Positions 39,601 through 51,600 of a DNA stretch of 64,000 nt are shown here, in pieces. The stretch is taken from positions 98,166,747 through 98,230,746 of the forward strand of contig CM043954.1 of NCBI GenBank assembly GCA_014529385.2. Direction: 5' to 3'. The stretch is from Adiantum capillus-veneris (taxonomy: Eukaryota; Streptophyta; Polypodiopsida; Polypodiales; Pteridaceae). The translations under genes were made by a program, and so were the position numbers. Numbering within the stretch: position 1 is the first letter of the stretch; each line of letters begins with the position of its first letter. The notes under the pieces are model-generated. The model did not search any database. It worked only from the letters and a program-made list of their open reading frames with translations, and was not told the DNA's origin.

Positions 39601-42600
39601 TCCGGCTCCTCAGGTTGACACCAGTGACCCAAGTAATACAGCAGAAAGTGTGCCAATCAAAGCAGCAAGTGTGTTAGCCCCTGATGACCAGGATTCAAGT
39701 GTTCCTCTGATGGAAGCCGTCGGCCTTGGTGAACCTATAACACATCACAAAAGGGGGAAGAAATCTCCTCTCTATGATTTCGGCAATGTTCCACCTCGTC
39801 CTCTTAACATCTCCTAGGTCTGACACCCCGCCCACTCAAAAGCACTCTGATGTGTCTGAAGACTTACCCTTCGAGGAGCTTCCATCAGGATGGTTACAAG
39901 AGGAGTATGTGGAGTTTCCAATCGATCAAACACTGGCCCATGATGTCTCGAAGCTCCAAGAGACAGCTCACTCTTCATCTTCTAAGGCTCCCTCTCCAGC
40001 TACACTTCCTGACCTGGTCAAAGAAGTCAACCTGGGGGACCCTGACAACCCTCAGCACGTCCTCTTAGCAGCTTGGTTATGGGAGCATCCCGCGTTACTT
40101 GATCATGTAGTCTCTTTTATATACTCTTTTAAAGATGTTTTTGCTTGGTCCTACAAGGATTTGGAAAGGACCCCACCAGAATTGGCCGTCCATACTATTC
40201 CTCTGGTTGAAGGGGCTAAGCCTGTCCGAGGCCGAGCTTACGCGCTCAACCCAAAGTATGCAGAGGCTGTCAAGTAAAAGCTAGAAAAAATGCAAGAGGC
40301 AGAGATCATTGTACCTGTGGAGCACTCTAAGTGGTTATCACCCATGATGATAGCGCCTAAGAAGCAGTCCAATAAAATCCGTATGTGCGTAGATTACCGC
40401 GCTCTGAACAAGGTAACTATCCCAGATGGTTTTCCCACTCCTTTCACTTAGTGTGTGCTAGAAGATGTAACAAGGCATGTATTGTACAGTTTCATGGATT
40501 GGTTCACTGGATACAATCAGTTGGGCATCCATCTAGGTGATCAGATTAAAACGGCTTTCGTGACTCCCTGGGGTATTTTTATCTACACTAGAATGTCGTT
40601 TGGGTTGAAAAACGCTCCACCTTCCTTAAATCGGGTAGTATATCTCATAATCTGTCCTTTACTTACAGATCATCTTCGCATCTTCATGGACGGTTTTTCG
40701 ACCTTCTGAGGTGCTCAATGTTCAACCCCAATGGAAAATCTAGAGGAGCACCTCGCTCAGCTCTCTGCTGTCTTCCTTAGGTGCAGAGAGACACGCCTAA
40801 AGCTCTACGCCTAAAGCTCTACGCCTAAAGCTCAATCCTAACAAATGTCATTTTTTGGTCACTGAGGGCACACTTCTAGGCCATTTGGTGTTTGCCAAAG
40901 GTTTAGCGCCTGACCCAGAGAAGATCGTGGCCATCTTGAAGTTACCACCTCCCATCAACCCGAAGGGTGTTCAGAGCTTTGTAGGCCACACAGGCTATCA
41001 TCGCAGATTTATACGAATGTATGCACAGGTGGCTCAACCATTGACCCGACTCACTAGTGCTACTGTACCCTTCCAATGGTAAAGACCTGAGGTTGAAGCA
41101 TTTGCATACCTCAAAAAACGCCTCACTGAAGCACCTATTCTAGTGGCTCCTGATTGGTCTATCCCTTTTCATGAGCATACTGATGCCAGTCAATTGGCTA
41201 TGGGTGCTGTGATGACTCAGCCTAGTAAGGAGTACAACCTGGATCGCCCTGTTCACTATGCAAGTCACCTGCTCACCAAAGCAGAGCGCAACTATAGCAC
41301 CACAAAAGGGAAGGTTTGGCTATTGTGCATGCTCTACAAAAATTTTGCCATTATTTATTAGGGGTCCACTTCACAATTATTACGATCATCATGCCCTATG
41401 TTATTTGCTTAATAAGCCGCAAGTTGCAGGTCGAGTATGGCGGTGGATACTCTTATTTCAAGAGTTTGATTTCGAGGTGATACTCAGACACGGCAAACAT
41501 CATGTCCTTGTTGACCACCTCTCTCACATTCAAACTGGTGAAGCAGCTATACAGGGGTTGAGGATGACTTTTCCGATAGCAATTTCTTTAAGGTGGATAC
41601 CACTCCGGAATGGTACGGCGAGGTTTTGCATTTGCTATCTACTGGCTTGTACCCAGAGAACGCGTCTCCACTGCAGAAGAGACGACTGTTATTGAAGTCT
41701 AGGCCATTCACTCTGATTGGAGGCCAACTCTACAAGTCAGGACCGGATGGTGTTTTGAGGCGGTGTGTCTCCCCTCATGAAGTTGAGTTTATTTTGGAGG
41801 ATTTCCATAGTGGTCCCACTGGTGGCGATTACCCTGGTCACATTACTGCCCAGAAGATTCTATAGAGTGGTCTATGGTGACCCTACGTTTTCTGGGATGC
41901 AATTGCCTATGTGAAAGTATGTGATGTGTCAACACTGTGGACCTAAACCAAGCAAGCAGTCCAACCCTCCTCTGCAAGTCTCTATGGCATGGCTGCCCTT
42001 TGAGAGACGGGGCATAGATTTTGTGGGTCCAATTGCTCCCCCCGCCCAACCAGGTAACCGGAAGTATCTGCTGGTGGCGATAGATTATGCAACCAAATGG
42101 GCAGAAGTACTGGCAACAACTGATTGCACTGGAAATACTGTAGCTAGTTTCTATATGATAATATTTTGTGCAGGTTTGGATGTCCCCTGGAGATCACCAC
42201 TGATAGGGGCAGTCACTTTGTTAATGAAATGATTTCAACCTTGCTCGCCAACTACAAGATTTTTCACCGTAAGTCTTGTTCCTATTACCCTAGAGCAAAT
42301 GGGCAGGCCGAGAGCACCAATAAGATTTTGATAGCCCTTCTGCGGAAAGCATGTCATCTTCATCCAACATCTTGGGCTCAAGCTATCCACGACACACTTT
42401 GGGCATACCGAATTTCTTTCAAAGCCACAACCAATCACACCCCATTTCAATTAGCTTTCGGTTTGGAAGTGATAGCACCCTTCGAATTCAACTCAAGATC
42501 TCCGCGAGTAGGGAGTCAGTGTGCCAATGGAGATTTGGGGTCGGCATCTGTCTCTCTTCTCTGCCTTTTGGATGAAAGCCGAAGATTGGCTTCTCTGGCC

Positions 42601-45600
42601 TTGCAAGCAGAGCAGCTTCGTCGCAAAGCATGGCATGACCGCCATCTCCGTAAGCCAAAAATCATGCAAGGATCACTCGTGCTACTTTATCAAGCGCGAT
42701 GTCAGAAAAAAGCAAAGAAGCTGGTTCCAGCCTAGCAAGGACCATACAAGGTGTAGGAGATTCTACTCCAAGGGGTAGTACAATTATCCACACTAGAAAG
42801 AGTTCTGCTGCCCTTAGTCAATGGGTCTAGGATCAAATGCTATCATTCTGTAAGCTGACGTTCAAGGTTCTTGAATCAAGTGGTGATCCGTCAAGGTTAT
42901 CGAATCAAGTGGTGATCTTACTCGCTGCCTCCTCAACCCTAAGTTGATCTGGATGTTCCCCATTCACTATCTCATACACCCTCTCCCTCTCCTTCTTTGG
43001 ACCCTATCCTTCTGCTACTTTGGTGGGCATGATTCCGGATTTTGTAAAACTCTCTCCTTCATTCTTTGTTAGTATCTCATGTACCCTCTCCTCCTCTCCT
43101 TCAGCTGCTCTGGTGAGCATGGTCGTATTACAGTTGATCACTCTTGTTGTGGTTCACTTTGAGGTCCTAAATTGTTGTTGGTTGTTCTTCGATTAACTCT
43201 GTTCACTTCGTTGACTTTGTTTGGCCAAACCACTATCTCAATCCGACTAATGCATTATTAAAACTTCTGATGATCTCTGGCGCCCTCACATGACACTAAG
43301 TTCTTTTTGCTATGTATATAAGTCTCTGTGCTCTTCGTTTGGGTATCTTGTGGGTGTGACATTTACACGTTCATTAGAAATTCAACTTTGCATCTTCATC
43401 TACCACATTCTCTCAATGAGTTAGATTACCTTATTCTCTGCCTGTTAATCTTCCCATGTTATTGCTGCTGTTGCTCGTCCCTTTGCCTGCTTAATGCTTC
43501 TCGTACTCACACATGCTGGCCTCGGCTTCGCCTTGCTGGGATGGCCTCGCCCTTGGTTCGACCACATGGCCTCGCCTTCTCCCATGCGGGCCTCGCCCTT
43601 GGTTCGCCCTGCAGTGCTAGACCTCGCCCTTCCTGGGCTCGCCCTCAATGCCGACCAATCCCTCGCCCTAGCTGGCTTTGCCCTCGCCACTGCTGGCCTC
43701 GCCCTCGCCCTCGCCCTTGGTAGATTCGCCCTCGCCACCGCTGGCCTCAACCTCACCCTCGCTGTCACAAGACGGGCACCACATGCCAATAGAAAAGAAC
43801 AGACTGAACAGACTTTTAGCACTTCAATAACAATTGAACTGAAAGAGAGAGACGACACGCGACATGGAGTGGCGGAATTCCACCCCAGAGAGTATTGGCC
43901 CCAAACCTTGGTGCCCCTTTTGGTATTTCTTTACATTGCATCCACACAGTACAAGCCGGTACCCAGACTTTGCACCTTCTCCAAAAGGCATGCCAGAGCA
44001 TGAGCCCTAACCTCATATTTAAAGGCCCTAGGTTCGAAAAGCAGTTTACAGTGAAAAGCCTTCAAAACTCAAAAGCTTCTGGTCCAAAAGCAATGCCAAA
44101 AAGCTACTAGCGTAATTTTGGGAAATCCGTACAATTGCGAGCACAAAACGCGGAAATCCGTACAGCCTGCCACGTCATCATGTCAATGTAATTTTCAAAA
44201 ATCTGTCGTACAGCTGCCACGTCATCAGTTTTGCGTGAGTGTGTATGTGGGTCCTACTTTATTTTACTTCCTTTATGTCATTGGGGCCCCATCAGACGGG
44301 GTCTCCATAAGCTGGTAGGACTTCTTCTTCTGTTACTTGTTCTCTTAGGGTTTAGGCCCCTCGGCCAGCATCTGCAAGTTGGCTCTCTTCTTTAGGGTTT
44401 TGACACGTCAACAGTTTGTGACATCTCCCCTTCTTGAAAGAGAGTAATCGTCCGCAATTACAGCATATCTGCAAAACAACTCAAGTTAGCTCAAAAATTT
44501 CCGAGGGACAATCAGTTTGCTCTTTTTGTTAAGGAGTTAGCTTCTCCTTTCGGCTCTTTTGATCAATGAGTTAGCTTCTCCTTTCGTCCAGATCGGAACT
44601 CTTGATATTCTGGTGTAGTAAAATTAGCCATCACACCCAGACCGTACTGATCTTCCACGGGTGTTTTGATGCACTAAAATTACATAGCCAGGCAATCTCA
44701 TCCAATTAGGAATATTCAGTGGTTGGGACATCACAATGCAACACAAATGCTCACATATGCATGTTACAAGACATAGAAACATAAAGCCGTCGATGAACAC
44801 TCCTCCCGCATAACCTAACAAGGTCCGAGCCGGGAGATATTCAACGACTCCCTCATCACTCCTCCCGCATAGCCTAAAAAGATCCGGGCCGGGAGATATA
44901 GAGGCCTTTTACAACCAAACGCCCCCCAGACCGCAGCCTGCGTCGTTTGGAGGTGCTGAGAGTAGCCACTGCTCAGACTTCTTAATACTCCTCCCACATA
45001 ACCTAACAAAGTCCGGGCCCGGAGTTACAACAATAATACTCCTCCCGTAAATAACCACGAGGGTCCGGGCCATGAGTAAAAACAACACTTTTCAATCATT
45101 CAATACTCCCTCCGCAAATAACCACAAGGGTCCGGGCCATGAGTATGAACACGCATTTTCAAACATTATTTCTCAGTACTCTACTTGAACGTAAAATCTA
45201 CAATCATTGAAACCAGTATTAAAACCAGAGTCAAACAATTCAATTCAGCACCAAGACAGGTTTAAAACACATAGCATCCATTTCAAACAAACTCTAAACA
45301 AGATCACCAAACAAGTTCTCAAACATATTCTCATACAAAATTCAAACTTAAAAAGCAATCTCGACATTAGACGAGCTCGAAAAGTCGACTGACTTTTCAT
45401 CCTGAAACCTGCACCAAAAATTAGGGTTAGGTTCTTCCATGAGGTCGTAGCGGAGCACAACATGGTCCATCAGCTCTTGGACAGAGAGTGTTTTCTTTGG
45501 CGGCGATGGTAGTCCCAATAGATAGCAATCACACCGAATCTCCAAGGTCATCTGCTCGTGAAGAGACATCTACTGAGAGACGTCCAGAAATTTCAAGTTA

Positions 45601-48600
45601 TAATCTGCTAGGGTTTCCATGGCAAGCATTTCAGGATACCCCACTCTGCCAGAAGTTGCACTCCGAAGGAAGATGTCAGAAACCATATAACTTCGGGCAA
45701 AAAAATAATTCTTGAAAGCTTGCCAAGTCCTTGGAAGTGTGTTGCTTGGTAGCTGTAGACATCAACATCTACTCTGAGAAAAACAGTGACTCGAAACAAA
45801 TCTTGGATCCTTCTTTTGCAAGTGATCTTAATGGCTTATGCTCTGCAAGACATGAGCGGTGAGGATGGGAGCGTGCCCGATGCGCGATGAAGTAAGGGTG
45901 GGAGTGGCTAATAAGTCCGGGGTCGGATGCCGAAGATACCTCAAATAAATTCCAATGGCTCTGTCTGCTCTTTTGTGGTACCGGTATGCTTTCAAAAAAG
46001 CACACGCCTGATGCTCTGGTACCACTGTCACAAGACAGGCACCACGTGCCAATAGAAAAGAACAGACTGAACAGACTTTTAGCACTTCAATAACAATTGA
46101 ACTGAAAGAGAGAGACGACACGTGACACGGAGTGGGGGAATTCCACCCCAGAGAGTATTGGCCCCAAACCTTGGTGCCCCTTTCGGTGTTTCTTTATATT
46201 GCATCCACACAGTACAAGCCGGTACCCAGACTCTGCACCTTCTTCAGGAAGCATGCCAGAGAATGAGCCCTAACCTCATATTTAAAGGCCCTAGGCCCGA
46301 AAAGCAGTTTACAGTGAAAAGCCTTCAAAAGTCAAAAGCTTCTGGTCCAAAAGCAATGCCAAAAAGCTGCCAGCGTAATTTTTGGAAATCCGTATAGCTG
46401 CCGGCACAAAACGTGAAAATCCGTACAGCCTGCAACGTCATCATGTCAGCGTAATTTTCGGAAATCTGCCATACAGCTGCCATGTCATCAGTTTTGCGTG
46501 AGTGTGTATGTGGGTCTTGTTTTATTTTACTTCCTTTATGTCACTGAGGCCCCATCAGACGGGGTCCCCAGAAGCTGGTAGGACCTTTTCTTTTGTTACT
46601 TGTTCTCTTAGGGTTTAGGCCCCCTGGCCAGCATCTACAAGTTGGCTCCATTCTTTAGGGTTTTGAGATGTCAGCAGTTTGTGACACTCGCCCTTGGTGG
46701 CCTCGCCCTCGCGTGCTGGCCTCGATCGCCCCTCGCCTTTGAAGGCCTCGCCCTCGCTTGCTGGCCTCAACCTCCCCTCGCCTTTGAAGGCCTCGCCCTC
46801 GTACCAGTTGGCCTCGCCCTTGCCCTCAACCTCGCCATGCTGTCTCCACATAAGTTGAAAAATTGAAAGAAAAATCTGACCTGGCTTTTTTACCTCACCT
46901 CAGCTAAAGATATCCATCCAGCGTTTCAAATTCAGCCCGCAGCTCATGTCATGCACATTCTCTGCAAACCGTTTTCAGCTGGGCTGCATCTCACGAAAAC
47001 AGGCTTTCTTCCTCTCCATCCTCTCTCTCCAGCGCCAAGATTTTGCCAGGCCAGGCTTCCTCTCTCTCCAGCGCCAGGATTTCGCCAGGCTTAATTCTCT
47101 CTCTGTGCTCCTTGAAACTGGAAGCTTTTGAACAAAGTTAAATTCAAGCTAGACCTTGCTTCATGTATTTGGGTGTGGTTGAGAACATGTATCTGGGTGT
47201 GGTTTAAGAAGCTCTACTCAGTTGCGGAAAATAGCTGTATCTGTATTAGGTGTGTCATCAATTGCAGACTTGAGTTACAAACAGATTCTCTGGTCCATTT
47301 CATATCAGGTGTGTCATCAATTGCAGACTTGAGTTACAAACAGATTCTTTGGTACATTTCATCAAAATGGTTTGTACTCGAAATCGAGAGCAGCACCTCC
47401 AGTTTGAGCAAGAGTCCTCTGTCTCCTCTGGGGATAGCAGTAAGAGTAAGTCAGACTATGCCCCGAGTTTAGAGCAACTATCCGAGGAATCTTCTGAGGA
47501 AGACTCACCCTAATCAGTCACTCCTGGCAAGGTCACCACTCTCCAGGTGCCCCGTCCTTCTAGTGCCATCTTGAAGGTACCCTTACTAATGATCTATCAC
47601 TTACAGGCGCCCAACCCAGTACTCAAAGATGTGTTCTCTCAGCAGCAGTTACTACACCTAGGTCTCCAAAATTTGGCTCAGACCGATGTGCCCTGCACAA
47701 TTTCCAATGCCAAGCTGAGTGCCCTTCTACTTACTTTTCCGAATTTAAATGGAGTCACTCTTACAATAGAGGATATTGGGCATGCGATGGGGATATTGAA
47801 TGTGCTTGCACCTTTGCCCACCACTAAAACTTTCTCCAATCTCTCCCCTGAAGACATTGCTAATGCATGCCAAGAGCTGTTGCTGCACTCACATGCGGAC
47901 TATCACAGGAATCAGCAGCTGTACTCCATTTTATAGTATTACTTTTTATTGCGCGCACCAGAAAGAGCAGTCGTTCCTTCCTCTCCAGTAATATGTGATG
48001 CATTTTTTCTTGTCTCTGCCACTGTTTGCCATATCCGTTTCACCATCTGCTCTTTAAGGCGCTGCAGGACAGGGCAAAGCGATTTCGGACTCAATGGAAA
48101 GGAAAAGCGGAGAGGTTCAATTGCTATGCAGCCCCTATTATGTATTAGGTAGTGCAAACTATGCAGCAGAAAGCTGATGCAACAGCTGTTCTCACTCTGC
48201 AAGATGATGCCGAGGATGATGCCAAAGAACAAGGCCGATCCAAAATATCCAAAGGGAAAGGCACTTCACGCAAGAGGGCTAAAGTACAAAAGGATTCTAT
48301 GGAAGAGCTAGCAACACTACCATTCTCTGAATCACAAGTTAAAATCTTTGACGTCAATACCGCAAACCCAAGGGTTGTGAGCATGACCACTTCTGTGGCC
48401 ACATCTACATTTACACCATCTATTGTTAGTAGTGTTGACAGGCGCCCAAACACACGCTCGAGTTGTGTCGGTAGTACCACCTACTACGACTCCTACTACT
48501 ACTCATAGTGCAGGGGTACATAGGAGACTGCAGGAACACCTAGCTCTAGGCAACCTGACATGTTTGCCAACTTTGCGCCTAAGGTTGACAGACTTCTAGA

Positions 48601-51600
48601 TGGGGACAGAAGAGCAATTTCAACTATTATAGATGCAACCATCTCCTTGCAAGGTACTAACGGTCTGCATCGCGCAATCTATGACAATATGTAAAGGGAA
48701 GTGCGCAGCCACCTTCAACGATCGATGGATAGGGATATGTTAATTGCTCAGGCTCAAGATCGCATAAGGATTCTCATTCAACAGGTACGAGACATCAAAC
48801 ACATAGTCCGCACTTTACAAATTCCGCAGTTCAAGAACTTTCTCCTGTGGTAAATTCAGTGCGTGCCTCATGTGCCCAACATCAGTCTATAGCCATTTCA
48901 CAAACAGCTAGAGCTACAGCTCAAAGTTCTTCACAAGTTCCTGCTATGGCACTACAAACAGACGTTTCCAAAGCTCATTCAGGGTTTTCTCAAGCAGTCG
49001 AGAAAACACAACCTACTATGAAGTCTAAGAAAGCAGGATCGGCTTCCTCACAGTTTCATGGACCCTCCATGGTCTCCCCCCCCTAGTCCTCCTCTTTCCC
49101 TCCTCCCTTCTACAACAGCTTCCCTGGGTTTCCACCAATTGTCCCACCTTCTCACCCTACTCAGTCTACTGCTCATGGGGTTGCTACTCCATATCCCATG
49201 TACCCTCCTCATGGCCACTACCCTCCACCATATACCTGGCCTCCATCTCCTTACCCACCTTTCTACCAGTCTCCTCCTCCCCCTCCATCATCCGATCACC
49301 AGTAGTAGACTTGGTTGCAGATCTTTCAGTTCTCCGCTCTCCATCCCGGAGAGCGGTCTTGTGGTAGGCAACCTGTAGCAGGCTACAGTGTCAGCGTCAC
49401 TTTCGCGGGTCACACAGGTGTACAATTGGTCTTTGGTCTGGTTTGGTGCACATTGTGGACGGACTCGCTGGGCAGTGCCACGTGGCAGGGATAGGACGAT
49501 GGTCTAGTGGACATCGTGGCAAGGTCACCGTGACCACTCAGTTTGGAGATAGACTTAGATGGCTAACATTTATGAGCCGTTGGTGGCTTTTATGGTTGTA
49601 GATATGAGTAGTAGCGGTGGGATCGTGACTTAGTAGTATCTATCTTCTTCATATCTGGTCCATCGTCGTTATCTAGAGTAGCGAGTCTATACACACAGCA
49701 CGTCTGCACCATCCCTGCACATCTGAGCCTCGACATCTGAGTTCTCGTCACGTTCCACCCGCAGACTGACGGGCAATCAGAAATTGCTAATTTAGTGGTA
49801 CTAGATTTATTGAAGTCTTACATCTCGGATCAAAAGACTCAATGGGAAAAATATTTACCTTTGGTGGAATTTGCCTACAATAACAAAATACACTCTTCGA
49901 CGGGGAAGGCGCCATTTGAGATAATTGAAGGTGCTACGAAGGTTCCACCCTTCCTAAGCACGAAAGATAAGATTTTTGAAGCTGATGAGTAAACGCGTGA
50001 CTTGGACACAGCTTTTGCCAAGGTCCGCGAGGCTTTGCAAAAATCTCAATAACGACAGAAAAAGGCAGCAGATTGCCATCGTCGCGATTTGAAATTGAAG
50101 GAGAACGATTGGGTATTATTACGTTTTGAGAAGGCACGCCTGAGAAAGAAAAAGGGAAAGGAGAGGCTTTTTCCAAAGCTTAGTATGCGATACTACGGAC
50201 CTTTCTGTTAGGAAATAAGACGTAGCTAAATAGATAATTGAGTAGATTACTTAATGGAGAGAGACAGATTTATATACACGAGATTATAGAGTAGAGAGAG
50301 AGAGAGAGTACACACGATATACGTGGTTCACCCAATGTGGGCTACGTCCACGGGAAAGCAGCCACTCAATGGCTTTAGTACTTCAAAACAAGAAGTAGTT
50401 TACAAAGGGATTATACCCTTAATGGAGCTCCCGCCTTGCTTCACTCTCACCACCTCACACTCACTTTGTTGCATCAACTTCACACTATGAAATGTGTGTA
50501 GAAATGGCCTCCTTTTATAGGCCAAAAGAGCTGCCCTCTTTTATGAGAGACAGCCATGTGTAGCCGCCCTTGTGCGAATAAGTCCAAATCGGACCCTCCA
50601 ATCCGCCCATGTGTGGCGGCCCTTGAGAAGACAAGTCCGCTTTTGAATTCGGCCACCGGCCACCGGCCATTGACTTCCGACCACCGGCCACCGGCCATTG
50701 ACTTCCGACCACCGGCCATCGGCCATTGACTATCGGCCACCGGCCAATTGACCGGTTGTTTTCCGACCACTTTTCGGCCGCCGTCCGGCCATAATATTCC
50801 GGCGAAAAAAAAAAGTCTCGGGGGCCTCCGCCCCCGAGGCCTTTAAAGTTGCCCCTGATTCTTGTCCGTGAAAATTTTGGTTTCCGGTGAGTGATTTTCC
50901 TTCACACACGATGGCTTCTCCTCATAATGGGGGCCTTACAAATGTGCGCTTTTACCACAGAAGATTACAAGGGTAAATCAGGCTCCATACTTAACACTTT
51001 CCAGATTTTCGAAAAGATAAATGATGTCTCCTTTAGACTGAAGCTGCTCGATACTTGGAGAATTCCAAATGCTTTTCATGTGAGTCTCTTGAAGCCCTTT
51101 AAAGACGATGTGCCCGAAGATGGGGAGCCTGATGAGCAACAGGAAGTGGAAGAAAACGAGGAGATCCTTGTTCCAGAACAGATATTGGCACATAAAGACA
51201 GAAAGATTTAAGGGTAAAGCGATAAGGCGGTTCTTGGTTACATTCAAGAACTATCCTGCATTGGATGCGAAGTGGATGGAGGAGGAGGACCTAGCAGATA
51301 CTCCTTAGATTTGAATCTTTACCTTGAAGCATTTGGATTAGCATAGTCTATTCTAAATGGAACCCCGAACTCAGCTTGGGCGGAATCCAATGCAGCGCGT
51401 ATGCACAAAAGGAGAGTCGCTCCGCTCCTTTGTCAACAGATTGCCTCGATTTTTGATACTAAAGTCACCGATGTCTCTTTGAGTTTCAGGGATACTGTGA
51501 CCTGACAGTATTCTGCTGTATGACTTTATGAACTGGAATTCCCGATAATATGAAATTAATTTGTTCTTGACTTGTTTGAGTGCAGGAACTCATAGACGAA

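Larger units (their letters stand above)
43763..46686 (-). mobile_element. Non-autonomous LTR element I (family C), complete with target duplication
   Basis: Two 661-bp LTRs (43763-44423 and 46026-46686) flank 1,602 bp with no polymerase. Target duplication CTCGC lies at 43758-43762 and 46687-46691. The iMet primer site and a polypurine tract are in the right places for minus orientation. It must rely on proteins of another element. The LTRs differ mostly by transitions. Confidence 0.93.
36080..49745 (+). mobile_element. Family-A element F, inserted in B2 integrase
   Basis: Ty3/gypsy element of about 10.7 kb once the nested I is removed. Order: 5' LTR, leader minisatellite, gag with several CCHC knuckles, protease, RT, RNase H, integrase, minisatellite, an extra ORF, truncated 3' LTR. 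The host text (B2 integrase) continues at 49746 with [12 protein letters not shown]. Many stops show it is old and inactive. Confidence 0.85.

Noticed and set aside
43445-44003. Ala/Arg/Leu-rich frames of 137-169 residues
   Set aside because: They run through the CTCGCC minisatellite into the LTR of I. No independent support.
50480-50770. Trp/Gly/Arg-rich open frames on the minus strand
   Set aside because: Translation of the CCGGCCA minisatellite within the solo LTR.
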